Assembly: GCF_002288925.2 (NCBI RefSeq)
Contig: NW_022098008.1
Span: 2,797,110 to 2,861,109 of the forward strand
Source of the DNA: Delphinapterus leucas
Lineage: Eukaryota; Chordata; Mammalia; Artiodactyla; Monodontidae
Direction of reading: 5' to 3'
DNA length: 64,000 nucleotides
This document shows, piece by piece, positions 1 through 11,228 of the stretch. The position numbers and the translations under genes are program-made. The notes below the pieces were generated by a model. The model saw only the letters and a list, made by a program, of their open reading frames with translations, did not search any database and was not told the origin of the DNA. Position 1 is the first letter of the stretch, and every line of letters starts with the position of its first letter.

Positions 1-77
1 TCATCTCATGGGCTGGGCTTTTCTATCTGTGCAGTGGAAGTGCAGAGTCCTAACCACTGGACCACCAGGGACTTCCC
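1..77 (-). mobile_element. CHR-type tRNA-derived SINE, 5' part only
   Basis: Read on the minus strand, this starts with the CHR head (gggaagtccctggtgg) and the box A-like segment ccagtggttagg, then runs off the window edge. The stem 'actctgcacttccactgca' is typical of the older cetartiodactyl CHR/Bov-tA-like form, not the CHR-2 copies seen later. Only the 5' part lies inside the window, so age and full length cannot be judged. Confidence 0.75.
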
Positions 78-1467
78 ACACGTCGTGCTTCTAAGCATTA
101 TAGGCTCTGCCCAGTGGTTGGTTACACATTTCACTTCCTGTAGGGGGAGCTTTCATTCTCAGAGCAGGAGGTGTCCCAGGTGGATGGACTAATAACTTGC
201 ACTTCAGATGGATGACTTTCTCTCCGTGTGGTTTCCATTGTCTGCTGGAAAAAACCCTTTTAGTCACTGTTTGAGTTGATGGGAGAACTCAGAAAATGGA
301 AAATACCCATCCAGAATTTCTGCTGATCTGTGGGTGGCCTCTACTTTGACACTGCAGGCGTGTCTATTTCCTGAACAGTTTTCTCCAGAAGTCCCCCGCC
401 CCCTGCACGGAAGCAGGTGTTCTGCAAATAAATTGGGCTCCATTTGCGTTTGTATTTCCCTAATGAGAGAAGGCACGTGCGTTCATGGGTGTATATCATT
501 TTGCCACATTACCATATTTTATTACCATGTGTTCCATTTACCTTTCTCCCATACAAGTGAAGAGCAGGCTTGTGCTTCTCTGCCTCCAGGGAAATCTGTG
601 GATGGACAATTGGTTTGCGAAAGCCCAAACTCATCCTGGCGATTATGCAGTAGCCCCAGAAGGAACACTGAGGGAAGAAGGACCCAGCTGCCTGGAGCAG
701 CTGGAGGGAGCGCAGGCCTGGCACATCAGGCACCTTGCACCGCCCACCTCCCTCACAGTCATGGAGAGAGGAGGGACCTGCCCTGCTCTGCACCGGAGGA
801 CCTGTGGGACGCAGAGCTGGAGGCAAGCTCCTGAAACCTCCACACAATCCCCACGTCCCAGGAGTGGTTCCCAAGAGAGCGGCTGGGCCCTGAGGAGCTG
901 CTGGGTGCGGTGTTCAGGGGTGACCTGAAGGCTGACGACTGAAAGCTGGATGGAGCCTTCTCCTCCCATACCCCCTCCCCACCCACTCGCTGGAGTCTGA
1001 GCCCTGCAACCCAAGGAGGGGTGAAAACTCCACAAGAGGCCGACTTCAGGTTTAAGACATCGCGTGTCCTCAGAGGGGACACAGGGAAAAAATATAACTG
1101 TGTGAAGGGGTCACGGAATGAGCCAGTGAGTTGGGTTGAATGGGTGGAGCTGGGGCCACTTGTAGGCTGGGTACCCAGGAGGCGCCTCCAGAGCAGCCTC
1201 GTGCGTGCGGAGTCAACATCCAGGGGGGCTGAGAGCCTAGGTAATGAGTGATACCACCAGCCAGTACGAGCACCAGGAAGGGTTGCACAGGCCAAGGAGA
1301 GGAGGGGAAGCCTTGTGGGAATGGCTCTAAAGGTCAGAAAGCAAGGCCCATAGGCCAGGGCTGAGGACACTCAGAGCTCCTGGGACAGTCAGCATTGTAA
1401 TGGCAGCCATTACTAAGTTACTTCCAAGTAACTTTTTCAAGGAAGAAGATAATTGTTTAAAAAAAAA
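78..1467. other. unassigned unique sequence, no gene recognised
   Basis: This is a fairly GC-rich stretch, especially 640-1330. Open frames of 166 codons (334-834, plus) and 203 codons (759-1370, minus) overlap each other on opposite strands. Their translations are Ser/Pro/Gly/Arg-rich with no domain I recognise, so I treat them as chance frames. No TSD-flanked repeat is visible. An unrecognised exon cannot be excluded by eye. Confidence 0.5.
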
Positions 1468-1707
1468 AGACATCATGGGGCTTCTCTGGTGGCGCAGTGG
1501 TTGAGAGTCCGTCTGCCGATGCAGGGGACATAGGTTCGTGCCCCGGTCCTGGAGGATCCCACATGCCGTGGAGCGGCTGGGCCCGTGAGCCATGGCCGCT
1601 GAGCCTGCGCGTCTGGAACCTGTGCTCTGAAGCGGGAGAGGCCACAGTAGTGAGAGGCCCGCGTACCGCAAAAAAAAAAAAAAAAAAAAAAAAAAATAGA
1701 CGTCATG
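1468..1707 (+). mobile_element. CHR-2 SINE with target-site duplications
   Basis: The body runs 1478-1697 and ends in a long A tail. The tRNA-Glu-derived head carries a box A match (tggcgcagtgg) and a degenerate box B (ggttcgtgccc). Flanking direct repeats are agacatcatg (1468-1477) and agacgtcatg (1698-1707), with one mismatch, as expected for L1-mediated insertion. The internal segment present in the longer CHR-1 copy near 60.9 kb is missing, which marks the short cetacean-type subfamily. Confidence 0.95.
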
Positions 1708-3789
1708 ATCTAGATATTCCATTGAGTAACTGGATCAGAAATAATATTTCTGAAATAAGAGTTTCAAGTTACTCTAATTTCTGAAAAATTATAATCATTT
1801 GGAAAATATTTTTGACAGATAAAACATCAAACTTCATTATATATTTTCAATGATTTCATAGTACTTGCCAAGATCTATACTTTAAGAGAACATGTTTGTC
1901 TTCACTAATATCCATTTACTAAATATATATATAACTGTTTAATTTAAAAATTATGCATATTTTCATGAGAATTGTATTAACTTTGCATTTGATTTTTAGT
2001 ATCACTGATATATAAGTTACATAATCGTGTATGTAACATACATAAATTAATACTAATTTATTTTAAATATGTTTGCCTTGCCGATGCAGCTTTATTACAA
2101 GAAACTTTGAAACATGACATGCGTGGTTCATAATTACTTGCTTAGTTATATTGAATTGACATAAATTAAGCAAATATTCCAACAAATCTCAAAAGGAGCT
2201 CATTTTTAAGGAAAAATAAAAGAAGGGACACCACTATTTGAAGAATATCACTAGAAAGAATCCACTATAAGCCCTTATGCAAGTTGCTAAACAATATCAT
2301 CAAGGAAGCATATGTAATTTCCGGTGATATATTTAAATACATATTCAGAAAACACCTTTGTTAGAATATAAAAATGTTGAAATAAAATCACGAACTAAGG
2401 GCATGCCCCATAATCTTATTTTTTAGCCAGTTTTACATAAAATGTATCTTCCCCTCTCCTTGTCAAATCATTAAATGCTAGAACAGATGCTCTGAGATCA
2501 GCAAGTCCTCCTTGTTCGGAAGCATTTAATTTCAAAGACACTGCGAACACCTCAAGCCTTCAGAAGCAAAGGATGGGGAGAGAGCTTCCTACCGGCCATT
2601 CTAGGTTATCACTTTCAGAGGCAGGAGTTCTCTAAAGATCCTCCCGACTCTTTGAAAAAGATACCCCCGTAAGGTGAGTTGCAGTCACTAAGGGCAACCT
2701 GGGAAGACTCTTCACCCCAGGGATGTCTGCAGGCTGGAACCCCCTGAGGACCAAGCTGCGGTTCAGCCCAGGAGCCCTGAGCACCAGCCCTGAGTTTTTC
2801 CCAGGACCATCCGCAGAGCCGTGACTTTGTGAGAACAAAACGCCCCAGGGCTAGGAATTTGCTAATGTTCTCTGAATCTTACTGTCTCCAATTTGTAAAA
2901 TGAGAAGATTCTAACAATGGCAGTTTCAGTTTAAAATTCCTGGGGCTGATGCCTTCAGATCCATCTCCGTTTGAAGGCAGGGAGAAACTAGCTGATAAAT
3001 CGTGTGGGGAGACTGATGAACTGTAAAATAGCAAAAACGGTAAAAATTGTGCATCCACTTTCCTGAATACAGCAACAGAACTTACGGATGTATTAGTATT
3101 CAGTTTCAAAACTGTAACCCGAAACCGCGGGGGTGGGTAGAGCCATTGTAAATAGTAATGTGGAAAAATCAACCACAAAGGGAAAGGCTGAGGTTTAACA
3201 TCATAAAAATGTAAATTTTTTATTTGTCAGAAATACGGTAAAAATTAAAAGGCACATGTCAAGTTAGAAAATATTACAAACGAAGTTAAAAATTTTAATG
3301 TAGAAAAAACTCATAAAATCCATAAGAAAGCTAATTGAAAAATTAGAAAAGGCTGTGAATATTTAGTTTACAAAAGAAGTGTACGAAGAGCCAGGAAACT
3401 ATTTAGTTGTACCAGTAGACCAAAAAACCCCCCAAATTGCTCACATAATTAGCAGTAATCTACCATGGATTGCCTATCACATGGGGAAAAATTTACATTT
3501 TTAAATATTCGAGATAGAAAGAAAGTGAATTCTTATGCACGGATACCTGATTAGGGAAACTGAGAAAAAGTTAATTGGAAGATGTTGGTGGTATTAGTGA
3601 AAAGAAAGTATTCTTGCACTTGACTTCCTAAGTGCTACTTCTAGTGAGTTTTCCTAAGTAAATCATCAACGTTACATATAAACCTCTGGTTTGGACCACA
3701 ATCACATTGAGAACAGTGAAACAATTGAAAATTGTCTTTGCATTTAATGACAAAGATTCCCATTTGGGGACAATTGCACTGGCTGTTCT
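1708..3789. other. AT-rich unassigned sequence
   Basis: AT-rich intergenic-type sequence, with only short frames (68 codons at 2632-2838 and 99 codons at 2879-3178, both minus) and no recognisable product. A weak MIR-like core is visible around 2868-2945 (ctctgaatctt, then tttgtaaaatgagaagatt). I see nothing else I can name. Confidence 0.5.
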
Positions 3790-4080
3790 GTCAGCCAGAA
3801 GTGTTCTTCCCTTAACTACGGGCAGGGCTTTCCCCCATACCTCATCTCGGTCTGTGCTCAGACATCACCTACTTGGAGATCAGATATCCTTGCCCACCTG
3901 TTTGAAGTGGCCTTCTGCTTCCCCCAGTCGCACCGTCCCCACCTGAGGCCCATGCACTTTGCAATCAGCCTCATGCACTAAAAGGTGAGCTCCACCGAAG
4001 CTGGTCTTGGTCACATTTGCTCTTCACTCTTGCCCCCTGCTTAGAACAGCACGTGGTGGGCGCTGGATAAATGTTGATCT
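3790..4080 (+). mobile_element. L2 (LINE) 3' end, ancient
   Basis: The order of segments follows the L2 3' region: a C/T-rich 'tcacctacttgg...' part, then a diverged 'gtgagctccaccgaag' (consensus like 'gtaagctccatgaggg'), then 'agaacagcacgtggtgggcgctggataaatgttg' with the usual ending pattern. Heavy divergence fits a mammal-wide relic. Boundaries are approximate. Confidence 0.7.
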
Positions 4081-4099
4081 GGGTCCACACTGTTGTAGC

Positions 4100-4245
4100 G
4101 CATTCTCCCAGCATACTGAGACATAGCCAAGGTAAATATCATTACACTGGATTTATGAAAAAAATGGAGGTTCAGAGGTTTAGCAGGCAAAGTCAACATC
4201 ACACGCTATTACAGAATCCAAAAGCAGACCCTGTCACGTGATTCC
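4100..4245 (-). mobile_element. MIR SINE remnant
   Basis: In plus orientation this contains a diverged form of the reverse-complement MIR core: 'aaaaatggaggttcagaggttt' followed by 'gtcaacatcacac' and a tail resembling 'cagaaccaggattcaaacc'. It lies directly next to the L2 remnant. Divergence is high and edges are uncertain. Confidence 0.55.
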
Positions 4246-5224
4246 AAGGCAAGGAAAGAAAGAGCATGTGAGCTTCTTTATAGCGCTTCCATTATAACAG
4301 TGGGGTTTGGAGGAAGACAGGGATTGAAGGCTTTGAAGAGGGAGCACCATGATGGGGGAATTTTGGGAGGATTAATCTGGTAGGAATATGAAAGATGAAT
4401 AAGAGTGGATAAAGAATAGATCAAAATAAAGGCAATTTTTCTTAATCTGTCAATTCTATGAGGTGCCTCGATCTGTCAAATTATTTATTGACTTATTTCA
4501 GTTTTATCTAGACATCATAGAATTTGTTGATTAGCCAGATATATGAATACTTCCAAATATGTGAACAGGTGAGAGGAGGCTGAAAAAATTAGTCATATGT
4601 GTAAGTAAATTTTAGATATTGCCAATCGCAGTAGGTGAATTATGATTTTATCTTTCTGTTCTCACCATATAACTCTTATTAAGTGGTTGCCAACTGGTTA
4701 ATTTCTTGGATAGAAACATGGAATATTTATATAAATATATTTATATATAAAATATATATATTTTTTCAGACTTCTTTTGTTTTAAGATAAATTGATTTAT
4801 CTTTAGTAAAAGTAAAGTTAGGTTGGTAACGTGGGGTGGTATATTAGCAAAATGTATCATGTGTTTTCAGTGATGAGCATGGCCGAGCTGGAACTGGGGT
4901 ATGGGTGGGCCAGTAGGGAAGTGCTTCATCATGGTTTGAAAATTACTGGAAAAGTACACAAAGGTGTTTGGTTCTTTTCATTACTTTTTCCTTTACTATC
5001 TCTTCGATTTTCGTATTTATTTACCCGTGTTTATTTATCTCCAATTTTCCTTTCTGCCTTCCATTGAACCTTGAGAAGAAGAATCTGACTGTGAAATGGC
5101 ACTTACACTACACCAGTCAGATATGAAATAACCAGTTTAACCAAATTACGTTCTTTTTTTTTTTTGCTTCAAACTCAACCTCTGTCTACAACTTCACACA
5201 TCAAGGTGCACTTTATTACTAGCC
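4246..5224. other. AT-rich unassigned sequence
   Basis: It contains a short TA-rich run (about 4728-4765) and a T run (about 5153-5165). No gene or named repeat is recognised. A 78-codon frame at 4831-5067 has no recognisable features. Confidence 0.45.
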
Positions 5225-5460
5225 AGGTGACGTGGTTTAGATCAGAGGGCAGATCTGGGGTCAGGGAGTCACAAAATCTAGTGCCGGCATTTGGTTTTCT
5301 CACTTAGGTGGGTTAATTAAATTGCCGAAGCCTAAATGTTCTCATCTGTAAAATGGGGCCAGAGTGCTGTTCATCGCTTAGTTGCCGTAAAGACAAAATA
5401 GATGGTATATATGAAACGTTTAGCTGCTGCCTGGACATAGCACACACTTGACAAACTCCT
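5225..5460 (+). mobile_element. MIR SINE remnant
   Basis: The MIR core is readable as 'ctaaatgttctcatctgtaaaatgggg' (5331-5357), preceded by the diverged tRNA-like part and followed by 'agctgctgcctggacatagcacac' near the 3' end. This is a typical old, TSD-less copy. Confidence 0.75.
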
Positions 5461-8400
5461 CAACAGGCTGTCATGGGCCTTTCAAGAGAAAGGATATCGG
5501 AACATCTCAATGACCCTTAAAGTAGACGGCCGACTTTGGCACACAAACCTGTGAGGGGAAGACACCAGGGACCTGGAGGGTTGTATAGAAAAACCCAGCG
5601 GTCCAATTCAAATGTCTACTTCGCAAACCAGAGTCCTGCATTGTACCCCGTTGTCCAGATGGAAGATGTTCAGGTTTTCCTTGTACCTACGGGAAACGGG
5701 CACTTGGTGTAAAGTACAGGGAAAAAGGACTCTCATCTTGTTTGGGTATTAAGATAGTAATTCTTTGAAGATTTAGGAACTTTATTCAGAATTCTGTGAC
5801 TATTTTATCGAAGATACTAATTTTTTGACTATTTACTCAATTTACTCATGTGAGGGTATAAGGATCAGGGCTCAGCATGGGAAGGGGCCTACGCCACCTT
5901 GATCCCAGCACTGTGTGGGCCCCTCTCGCCCGTCAAGGGGGTTGGATTCCAAAAATAACTTCTGTGTTTCCTAGCGTTCTCAGCCTCTGGGTCTCACAAA
6001 CTTTTTTTCAGAATTCCAAGTCAGAGCAGTGAGGGCTATTTCCATATGTGTATGGGAACTGGATGTGATAGGAGTTTGATTTCTCGTGGGAAAGAATAAT
6101 AAGCAGATAAGGTGATAACACCCGAGTCTCATGTGTGTGTAGAGTTGATGAATCGGTTGATGGAAAAACGTCCACATCTCCCAGGAAGGGCTTCCTTCCA
6201 GCAGGCCTTGATATTGCATCCAAGTTAATGATACATTCACTCACGTATTCAGTTATTTGTGTTACAAAGTATGAATTTGGTAGATTTGAATGTCTCAACA
6301 GATCACAGTACCGAGAACAACAACAAACATGTAGGTAGACACAAACTTACAAGGGGAAGACACCAGGGACCAGAGGCCCGCATCCACGGCCCTCCCAAGT
6401 GACATCCTGAAAAGTCCCATCCTGGACCCTGCCTTCTCAGCTAAAGGACGTCCATTTCCAAGTCATCAGCCTCTTTTCTACCGTGATTAAAGTCTTAGAA
6501 ATAAATTTGCCTCTTGCAATTAACTGTATTTAGATACTACTAGTGTGTTTGAAAAGGAATTGTGAGATTGTTTGGATGTTTGAAAGGGATTGGTGGGTTA
6601 TTTCTTTTTTCATGAGAAAGAAAAGCCCGTGAGTATCAGACCACTTCCACTGGTGGAAGCAAGCCAGCCTCTCACAGTTCCCTCAGTACCCTTAGGAGGC
6701 CATGCAGACCATGTGGAATCTTGATTCTAGGTTACCAGGGTCCTGTTACAAGGTGGGTTTCAGGCGCACCATGCACAATGGCCCGAGGTCACAACACATC
6801 CCCAGGAGTCCGGCACGTGCTCAGAGCTGCATACGAAAAGCACACATATCCCTGGACGGACAAAAAATGACACGGATACACGGAGACCCACAACAATCAG
6901 ACAATGGCAGCTCCCTTCTCCCCCACATCTACCCCAGCTTAATGTGTGGGTGAAGCTCTACCTCTGTCTCCTCTTTGCTGGGGGGCCCTGCTGCCCTCTG
7001 TCCTTCAGGAGAAGGTGGGAGGCATCAGGGCTGATGTGTGTTCTCGAGGCGTGTTCAGTAGACACTGAGTTTATGACATGCACCCCCACTGAAATTCTGG
7101 TTCCATCTTTGGTCTAGGAAACTGGTCTTTGTACAGAAGAGGTAGTGGAGGCTCAAAAGTGGAGCATCTTTCTTGAGCTTGGACAACACCTGGCAGGTCT
7201 GAGGCACAGCACATGGCACGGGCTGGAGCAGCACACTACCCCTTCCCCTCAGGGGTCAGTGAGGTCAATGTTAGTTCTGTGCCCCATGGCCACCCCTGTC
7301 CTTCATGATCTATCCCCGAAGACTTCCCCAAATTAACTGGATTAGAAATGCCTTTGGAGGTGTCTGTATACATTGTCTTCTTATAACTTAGATGCTCAAA
7401 GCCTGCCTAAATCACATTCCCCTAAAACAAGACTAATACTGGGAGTTTGTTTCTTTACAGCATCTATTTCCAAAATCATAAGAAATTTTAATATCCATTT
7501 TCAAATCTATGCAGTGGTTGTCTCTAACAGGATGATATGCATCCTAACTTTATAGTACTTCGTTCTTTAGGAAAAGGGAAGGGGAAAAAATCCTCAATGC
7601 TCTTTAAACAAAAACCAGCATATGGAAGTTTGATTTACAGTAAATTAAAAAAAAAATAAATAGTTCTTAGTTGAAAAAAGCAATTTGTCATAGTCTCATG
7701 TCCTGATTGGAAAAAAATAAAAAATCCCTATGTATGAACATTACATTTTTAATCAACATTTTGCTACCAGAGCTATTGTGTAAAGCAACACACCGGCAGT
7801 GAACTTCACCCGGGAAGTCTCATTTGCAGACAGGACATCCCAAAAAGGTGTCCCATAGCAGGAAGGCCGGCCCCATGCCCTCGGTGGCCCCCATCATGGA
7901 CCGTGTCCCCTGTAGGGATGCCCTGGAATGCTCTGTGCTGGCCTCTCCCCTCTTGGTGTTCATCAGCCCATCCTCCCTCCCACATCCCTGGCTGGGATGC
8001 AGGCTGTGTGCTGCAATTCACATCATCTCTGGGACGTTCTTTTGCATGTTCTCTGGACCCCAGTGCATTAAAATTTAGATCAGTTGGTTCCCATGGAAAT
8101 TACTGCCCAAGCAAGCTTCCTTCCTCAGAGTTGGGAAGGCGGCCCTGCAGGACATGCCTTTTTAGGACCCATCACTTTGCACCACCACTGACAGTGACCT
8201 AAGTCACTGCTTCTGTACCTTTGGGATGAGAAAACATCTTCAAGCATAATAACTTGGTCCCTTTGTTTCCGCCCTTTTAGTTCTAAGGATAAAGCAATAG
8301 TATGAAACAGTAAAGGTTTCCTTTTATTTGTAAAGATAAAAACTTCCCAATAAAACATGATCTGCCTACATACACAAACAAGAATATAAACAGAAAATGT

Positions 8401-9116
8401 GAGACAGAGCCTTGTTCTTAAAGAATTTAAAATCCAGTAGAAATGCCACTGCAATGTAGTGAATTGTGGTAAAAACTGCACAACTTGCTTTGAAGCTGGA
8501 GGAATTCCGTTGCTCCCTTTGTGTTACGTAAGTGGCTGTGCTTCTCTGAGTCCCGGGTTCCAGGTCCTGCCTGTGACACGTCGAACTGACTTATGGGAAA
8601 ATCCTGGCACAAGCCAGGTGCTCCCCATGTGGAAGAGGGTCAAGTTATTACCCTACTGTTGATCGACCTCTTCATAAAGGAGGGTATCGTAAATGCCTGG
8701 CTGCCATCTGGGTTTTAGGTTAGCTACTCGTCTCTCTCTAATCGTGGTCTTTTCCCAAATGTTGAACAGGCAGGTATAGGAGAAGATCAAGAAGAACAAT
8801 TGGAAGAGAAAAGGATGACAGGTGTGTCCAATGCGGGGGAGGAGGCATGAGGGTGACGAGGAAGGAGTGGGGGGCCCTCAGGAGGAGACAAGAAGAGGAT
8901 GGAGGCAGCATTGTCAGTGAAGACTGGAAATGGCTCCCCCACTCAGGTTTGGGGGCCCAACAACCAGCTCTGCACCTGAGTCAGGTGTCTTGTCTGCAGC
9001 CCCTGGAAGAATCCGCAGGTGATTCTATCACAAAGGTGGTGCCCGCGGGACCCCAGACTTGAGTGCTGCTTGGGGCTAATTGTCCCAAAGGGTAAGCCTT
9101 GGAGGCTGTCTTCAGA
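5461..9116. other. unassigned unique sequence
   Basis: Mixed-composition sequence with no recognised gene or named transposon. It contains a 33-bp imperfect direct repeat pair (5541-5573 and 6339-6371). The longest frames, such as 118 codons at 8125-8481 (minus) and 99 codons at 7903-8202 (plus), show no domain, signal peptide or codon pattern I can support. Confidence 0.45.
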
Positions 9117-9820
9117 CACACTTGATCGTGGTTTGTGATCCTTTTAATGTGCTCTTGGATACTGTTTGCTAGTATTTTGTTGAGGATTTTTGCATCTATG
9201 TTCATCAGTGATATTGGCCTGTACTTTGATTTTTCTGTGATATCTTTGTCTGGTTTTGGTATCAGGGTGCTTGTGACCTCATAGAATGAGTTCAGAAGTG
9301 TCCCTTCCTCTGCAGTTTTTTTGCAAATAGTTTCAGAAGGACAGCTGTTAACTTTTCTCTAAATGTTTGGTAGAATTCACCTGTGAAGTTATCTGGTCCT
9401 GGACTTTTGTTTGTTGGGAACTTTAAAATTACTTGTTCAATTTCAGTATTGGTAATGGGTCTGTTCATATTTTCTATTTCTTCCAGGTTCAGTCTTGGGA
9501 GATTGTACCTTTCTAAGAATTTGTCCATTTCTTCTAGGTTGTCCATTTTATTGGCATGTAGTTGCCTATAGTAGTCTCTTATTGTTCTTTGTATCGCTGT
9601 GGTGTTGGTTGTAACTCCTCCTTTTTCATTTCTGATTTAATCAGTTTGGACCCTCTCCCTTTTTTATTGATGAGTCTGGCTAAAGGTTTGTCAGTTTTGT
9701 TTATCTTTTTAAAGAACCAGCTTTTAGTTTCATTGATCTTTTCTATGTCTCTATTTCAGTTTTTTTCTGTTCTGACCTTTATGATTTCTTTCCTTCCACT
9801 AAATTTAGGCTTTGTTTGAC
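9117..9820 (-). pseudogene. L1 ORF2 reverse-transcriptase fragment (dead)
   Basis: This is an internal piece of the L1 endonuclease/reverse transcriptase gene. The minus-strand frame 9546-9292 contains the RT finger/palm segment with [14 protein letters not shown]. After a frame change, 9205-9117 reads [18 protein letters not shown] and ends at HDQV. The catalytic FADD box, the C-terminal region and the 3' UTR are all absent, and the reading frame is broken. L1 sequence stops abruptly at 9117, so both ends are truncated and no TSD is visible. It is a non-functional retrotransposon relic. Confidence 0.9.
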
Positions 9821-9822
9821 CC

Positions 9823-10439
9823 ATGTGAAATCCTTCCTGGCAAAGGTCAGGACAGCGTGCCTAGTGGCTGGCTTTCTAGAGAGTGTGTATCCTGTTCTCT
9901 CACACAGCTGATATTCCCCCTTGGAAAGAGAAGATGGGAGGAGAGGAAGATGCACCAAATCCAGCCATCCAGACACTTGAGGGTCTCGTTTTGCTTTTCC
10001 AGAGTAAAAAAGTCAGTTCTCCTCACTGAAGATTTAAAATGAATGAACAAATTATTAAAGTGATAGATAAGTAGTACAAAATGCCCACATAGTGCTATCT
10101 TTCTTCAGGAAATGGGTCGTATGTGTGATTTTTATCTCAGCACCTGCTGTTTCACATGTAGAAACTCACTCTTGACAACAGACTCCCCGACACTGGCAAA
10201 AAAAAGAGAGTTTCCCTCCAGACAAAGGTTTTAAAGACTGAAATATCTCCTTCATAGACCCACAACATTGGTACTTGGGGACGTTTTCCTCTCATCATTA
10301 GATAAATATGCAATGTGAATTTTTGTTTTGAAAGTAAAGTCTTTTTTTCTTTCAATTAAGCTATAATTTATACATTGCTAGGCACTTTTTGTTTATGACC
10401 AAAAATAGGGGGTGTGGAGTTGGCACCTTACATCACAAA
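9823..10439. other. unassigned sequence
   Basis: Sequence between the L1 ORF2 fragment and an AT-rich motif-dense block. No repeat or gene is recognised. Confidence 0.4.
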
Positions 10440-10900
10440 ATGTCTCTTTTGAGGGGACTTGTTAAATCACCCATTCCCTTCAGGTACAGGTAAGTTAGAC
10501 AGGACCGTGGCTGTGCTGACCTTAGTGAGTGGCCCTGCATTTGCAAAACCCCACTCCAAACCATGGCTACAAAACAAACACTGGAAACGATAATTAAAAT
10601 AATTATACAAGCAATAAGAAAGCATAATTAGAGAAAAAAATTAAAGAAATTATTCAGGAAATATTAGCAGCCAACCCTCTGGAATTACCCCAGCCCTCCT
10701 AATTGCATCTTACTATGTTCCAGCATCCTGTAATTGATCAAAGATGAAAGTCTCGCGTAGTTTAAATTCTATCATGGGGTGATAGTTTTCTTTATTTAAG
10801 CGAAGTAAATGCGGCAATTATCACGACATAAAAAAGATGCTTAGTTTTAGTCCCAGGAAGGAGTGCTGCCACATGATTTCAACAAGGTTCTCTCACACAT
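10440..10900. promoter_or_regulatory. candidate conserved non-coding block
   Basis: Repeat-free and dense in homeodomain-type cores: taattaaaataattata (10591-10607), taattgcat (10700-10708), taattgatcaaag (10731-10743, overlapping a TCF/LEF-like gatcaaag) and caattatcacg (from 10815). Such clustering resembles developmental enhancers, but the assignment is inference. AT-rich sequence produces TAAT cores by chance, and conservation cannot be assessed here. Confidence 0.25.
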
Positions 10901-10952
10901 TTTTCTACATACTGCAATCCCCGCCCCCATTTACCTAAATAAGACAACTTAT

Positions 10953-11228
10953 CTGATATATTTTTAATTATTTTTTTAGCATGGTAAGGTAACTTATTAT
11001 TTAAACAAAATTATTGGAATATAGTTGATTTACAATGTTGTGTTAGTTTCAGGTGTACAGCAAAGTGAATCAGTTATACCTATTTATATATGCACTCTTT
11101 TTTAGATTCTTTCCCCATATAGAGTATTGGCTAGAGTTCCCTGTGTATACAGTATATCTTTATTAGTTATCTGTTTTATATATAGTAGTGTATATATGTC
11201 AATCCCAATCTACCTGATATATTTTAAA
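10953..11228 (-). mobile_element. L1 3' end insertion (5'-truncated) with TSD
   Basis: Antisense cetartiodactyl L1 3' UTR. The plus strand shows 'gttgatttacaatgttg', 'tcaggtgtacagcaaagtga' and 'cctgtgtatacagt'. Direct repeats ctgatatatttt occur at 10953-10964 and 11214-11225, consistent with target-site duplication around a strongly 5'-truncated insertion. Confidence 0.85.

Noticed and set aside
759..1370. 203-codon minus-strand frame near the window start
   Set aside because: Overlaps plus-strand frames of similar quality, has no domain or signal, and lies in GC-rich DNA where stops are rare.
1478..1697. functional tRNA gene in the SINE head
   Set aside because: Box A and B-like segments are present, but the sequence does not fold into an intact tRNA and it carries a SINE body, A tail and TSDs.
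10484..10497. consensus splice donor (caggtaagt) as exon evidence
   Set aside because: A lone donor word occurs often by chance. No acceptor, coding frame or conserved exon could be linked to it.
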